A stretch of DNA of 7,938 nucleotides from Betaproteobacteria bacterium. Its GTDB lineage: Bacteria > Pseudomonadota > Gammaproteobacteria > Burkholderiales > SG8-39. Where the stretch lies: NCBI GenBank assembly GCA_029858545.1, contig JAOUFA010000161.1, positions 1-7,938 on the forward strand, read 5' to 3'. Below, one piece after another: positions 6,814-7,938 of the stretch (position 1 is its first letter; the number at the start of each line of letters is the position of its first letter). The notes under the pieces were generated by a model. The model was not told the DNA's origin and searched no databases. It saw nothing but the letters and a program-made list of their open reading frames with translations. Both the position numbers and the translations under genes were made by a program.

Positions 6814-6824
6814 CGGGAGTCGCG

Positions 6825-7769
6825 GTGACCCGGCCGCGTCGCAACCCCGCTCCCGAAAGGTCCGCGCGCGCCGCGCACGCGGACCTCGCGCTGGTCGAAG
6901 CCTACCTCGACACCCTGCGCCACCAGCGACGCCTCGCCGCGACCTCGCTGAGGAACTACGCGCGCGGCCTCGCGCGCCTGCTTGAGTTGCTCGGCGCCGG
7001 CCGGCTGGCGGACCTCGATGCCCGCCAGGTGCGCCGCCTGGTCGCGCAGCTGCACGCCGCGGGGCTCGCGCCGCGTTCGATTGCCGCCGAACTCTCGGCC
7101 TGGCGCGGACTGTTCCACTGGCTGGCGCGCCATCGCGGATTCGGCGCGAATCCCTGCCAGGGCGTGCGCGCGCCCAAGGCGCCGCGCGGCCTGCCCCAGG
7201 CGCTCTCGGTCGAGCAGGCGCAGCGCCTGTTCGAAGGCGGGGGCGACGCCGGCGTCGAACTGCTGCGTGATCGGGCGATGTTCGAGTTGTTCTATTCTTC
7301 CGGGTTGCGGCTTGCCGAACTCATCGCGCTCGAAGTGGGCGACGGGAAACTCGATCTCGCGCAGGGCGAGGTGACGGTGACCGGCAAGGGCAGCAAGACG
7401 CGCAGCGTGCCGGTCGGCTCGAGCGCGCTCGGGGCGCTGCGGGTCTGGTTGGGCGTGCGCGCGCAACTCGCCGCGCCCGGCGAGAAGGCGCTGTTTGTCG
7501 GCGCGCGCGGCCGGCGCATCGCGCCGAGCGTGGTCAACCTCCGGCTCAAGGCCTGGGCGCGCCGCCACGGGCTCGATGCGGGACTCCATCCGCACATGCT
7601 GCGCCACTCGTTCGCGACGCATGTGCTGCAATCCTCGCAGGATCTGCGCGCGGTGCAGGAGATGCTCGGCCACGCGAGCATTTCGACCACCCAGGTGTAT
7701 ACCCACCTCGATTACCTGGCGCTCGCGAAGGTCTACGACGCGGCGCATCCCCGTGCAAGGAAGAAATGA
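6825..7769 (+). CDS. xerC: Tyrosine recombinase XerC
   Basis: XerC acts with XerD at the dif site to resolve chromosome dimers before cell division. With the start at GTG 6825 the protein is 314 residues, close to the family norm of about 300. A GGGAG (6815-6819) lies five bases upstream. Another in-frame GTG at 6783 lies inside the DUF484 gene and is less likely. The N-terminal SAM-like DNA-binding domain spans about 20-110 (VEAYLDTLRHQRRLAATSL). The catalytic domain has all expected residues: R162 (SSGLRLAEL), K188 (VTGKGSKTR), H257 and R260 (HPHMLRHSFATH), H283 (LGHASI) and the nucleophile Y292 (TTQVYTHLD). Its place after dapF and DUF484 supports XerC rather than XerD or a phage integrase. 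Its TGA overlaps the next ATG (ATGA). Confidence 0.96.
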   Translation: MTRPRRNPAPERSARAAHADLALVEAYLDTLRHQRRLAATSLRNYARGLARLLELLGAGRLADLDARQVRRLVAQLHAAGLAPRSIAAELSAWRGLFHWLARHRGFGANPCQGVRAPKAPRGLPQALSVEQAQRLFEGGGDAGVELLRDRAMFELFYSSGLRLAELIALEVGDGKLDLAQGEVTVTGKGSKTRSVPVGSSALGALRVWLGVRAQLAAPGEKALFVGARGRRIAPSVVNLRLKAWARRHGLDAGLHPHMLRHSFATHVLQSSQDLRAVQEMLGHASISTTQVYTHLDYLALAKVYDAAHPRARKK

Positions 7770-7938
7770 AAGCGTCGATCATCCTCAAGGCGGGCCGCGA
7801 CAAATCGCTCAGGCGGCGGCACCCGTGGATCTTCTCGGGAGCGGTCGAGCGCGTGCAGGGCGACCCGCAATCGGGCGACACCGTGGAAGTGCGCAGCGCC
7901 GAGGGCAAGCCGCTCGCGCTCGCCGCGTACAGCCCGTC
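7766..7938 (+). CDS. rlmI: 23S rRNA (cytosine) methyltransferase, RlmI-like, 5' end only
   Basis: The first 57 codons are visible before the window ends. The N-terminus MKASIILKAGRDKSLRRRHP, then WIFSGAVERVQG and SGDTVEVRSAEGKPLALAAYSP, matches the N-terminal PUA RNA-binding domain of the RlmI family (class I SAM-dependent rRNA methyltransferases; E. coli RlmI makes m5C1962 in 23S rRNA). The methyltransferase domain is outside the window, so the exact target is inferred from the family. The start overlaps the xerC stop by 4 bases, and AAGGA at 7757-7761 lies four bases upstream, a good ribosome site. Co-translation with xerC is likely. Confidence 0.85.
   Translation, partial: MKASIILKAGRDKSLRRRHPWIFSGAVERVQGDPQSGDTVEVRSAEGKPLALAAYSP

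Noticed and set aside
6825..7769. Tyrosine recombinase as an integrase of a mobile element
   Set aside because: Context (dapF, DUF484, then this gene), XerC length and the absence of tRNA, attachment repeats or phage genes point to chromosomal XerC. No dif site is visible in the window.

Overview
The window is a GC-rich (visibly well over 60% GC), densely coded piece of Gram-negative chromosome. It most likely comes from a betaproteobacterium. The evidence is the gene order metK (divergent) / lipid A acyltransferase / dapF / DUF484 / xerC, which from memory is typical of betaproteobacteria and partly shared with gammaproteobacteria (dapF-DUF484-xerC), together with the lipid A acyltransferase itself. 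I cannot name a genus from sequence alone.

Layout. Minus strand, read from right to left: metK (2612-3772) ends in a clear intrinsic terminator (2545-2573). After a 172-base upstream region comes a large membrane sensor histidine kinase (2376 down to base 1, C-terminus outside the window). It has a Cache-type periplasmic sensor, HAMP, three PAS domains and a HisKA_2 phosphoacceptor region. Plus strand: an 81-base divergent gap (3773-3853) leads into a lipid A acyltransferase (3854-4765), a 104-base gap that holds a possible tiny coupled ORF, a hairpin and an extended -10-like motif, a YccU-type CoA-binding protein (4870-5292), dapF (5289-6119), a DUF484 protein (6169-6813), xerC (6825-7769), and the 5' end of an rlmI-like rRNA methyltransferase (7766-end). 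Two junctions, CoA-binding/dapF and xerC/rlmI, are 4-base ATGA overlaps. The stretch from 4870 to the right edge is therefore probably one transcript.

How the genes work together. The plus-strand cluster is mostly cell-envelope and chromosome housekeeping: acylation of lipid A, production of meso-diaminopimelate for peptidoglycan and lysine, chromosome dimer resolution, and rRNA modification. MetK makes S-adenosylmethionine, the methyl donor that RlmI-type enzymes use. The sensor kinase appears to be an independent signalling gene placed downstream of metK.

No mobile element, CRISPR array, tRNA, rRNA or convincing new system is visible. The most interesting items are small: the sensor kinase of unknown ligand and partner, an inverted repeat in its upstream region, and the lpxL to CoA-binding gap. 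No gene-free stretch exceeds 300 bases; the longest is 2377-2611.
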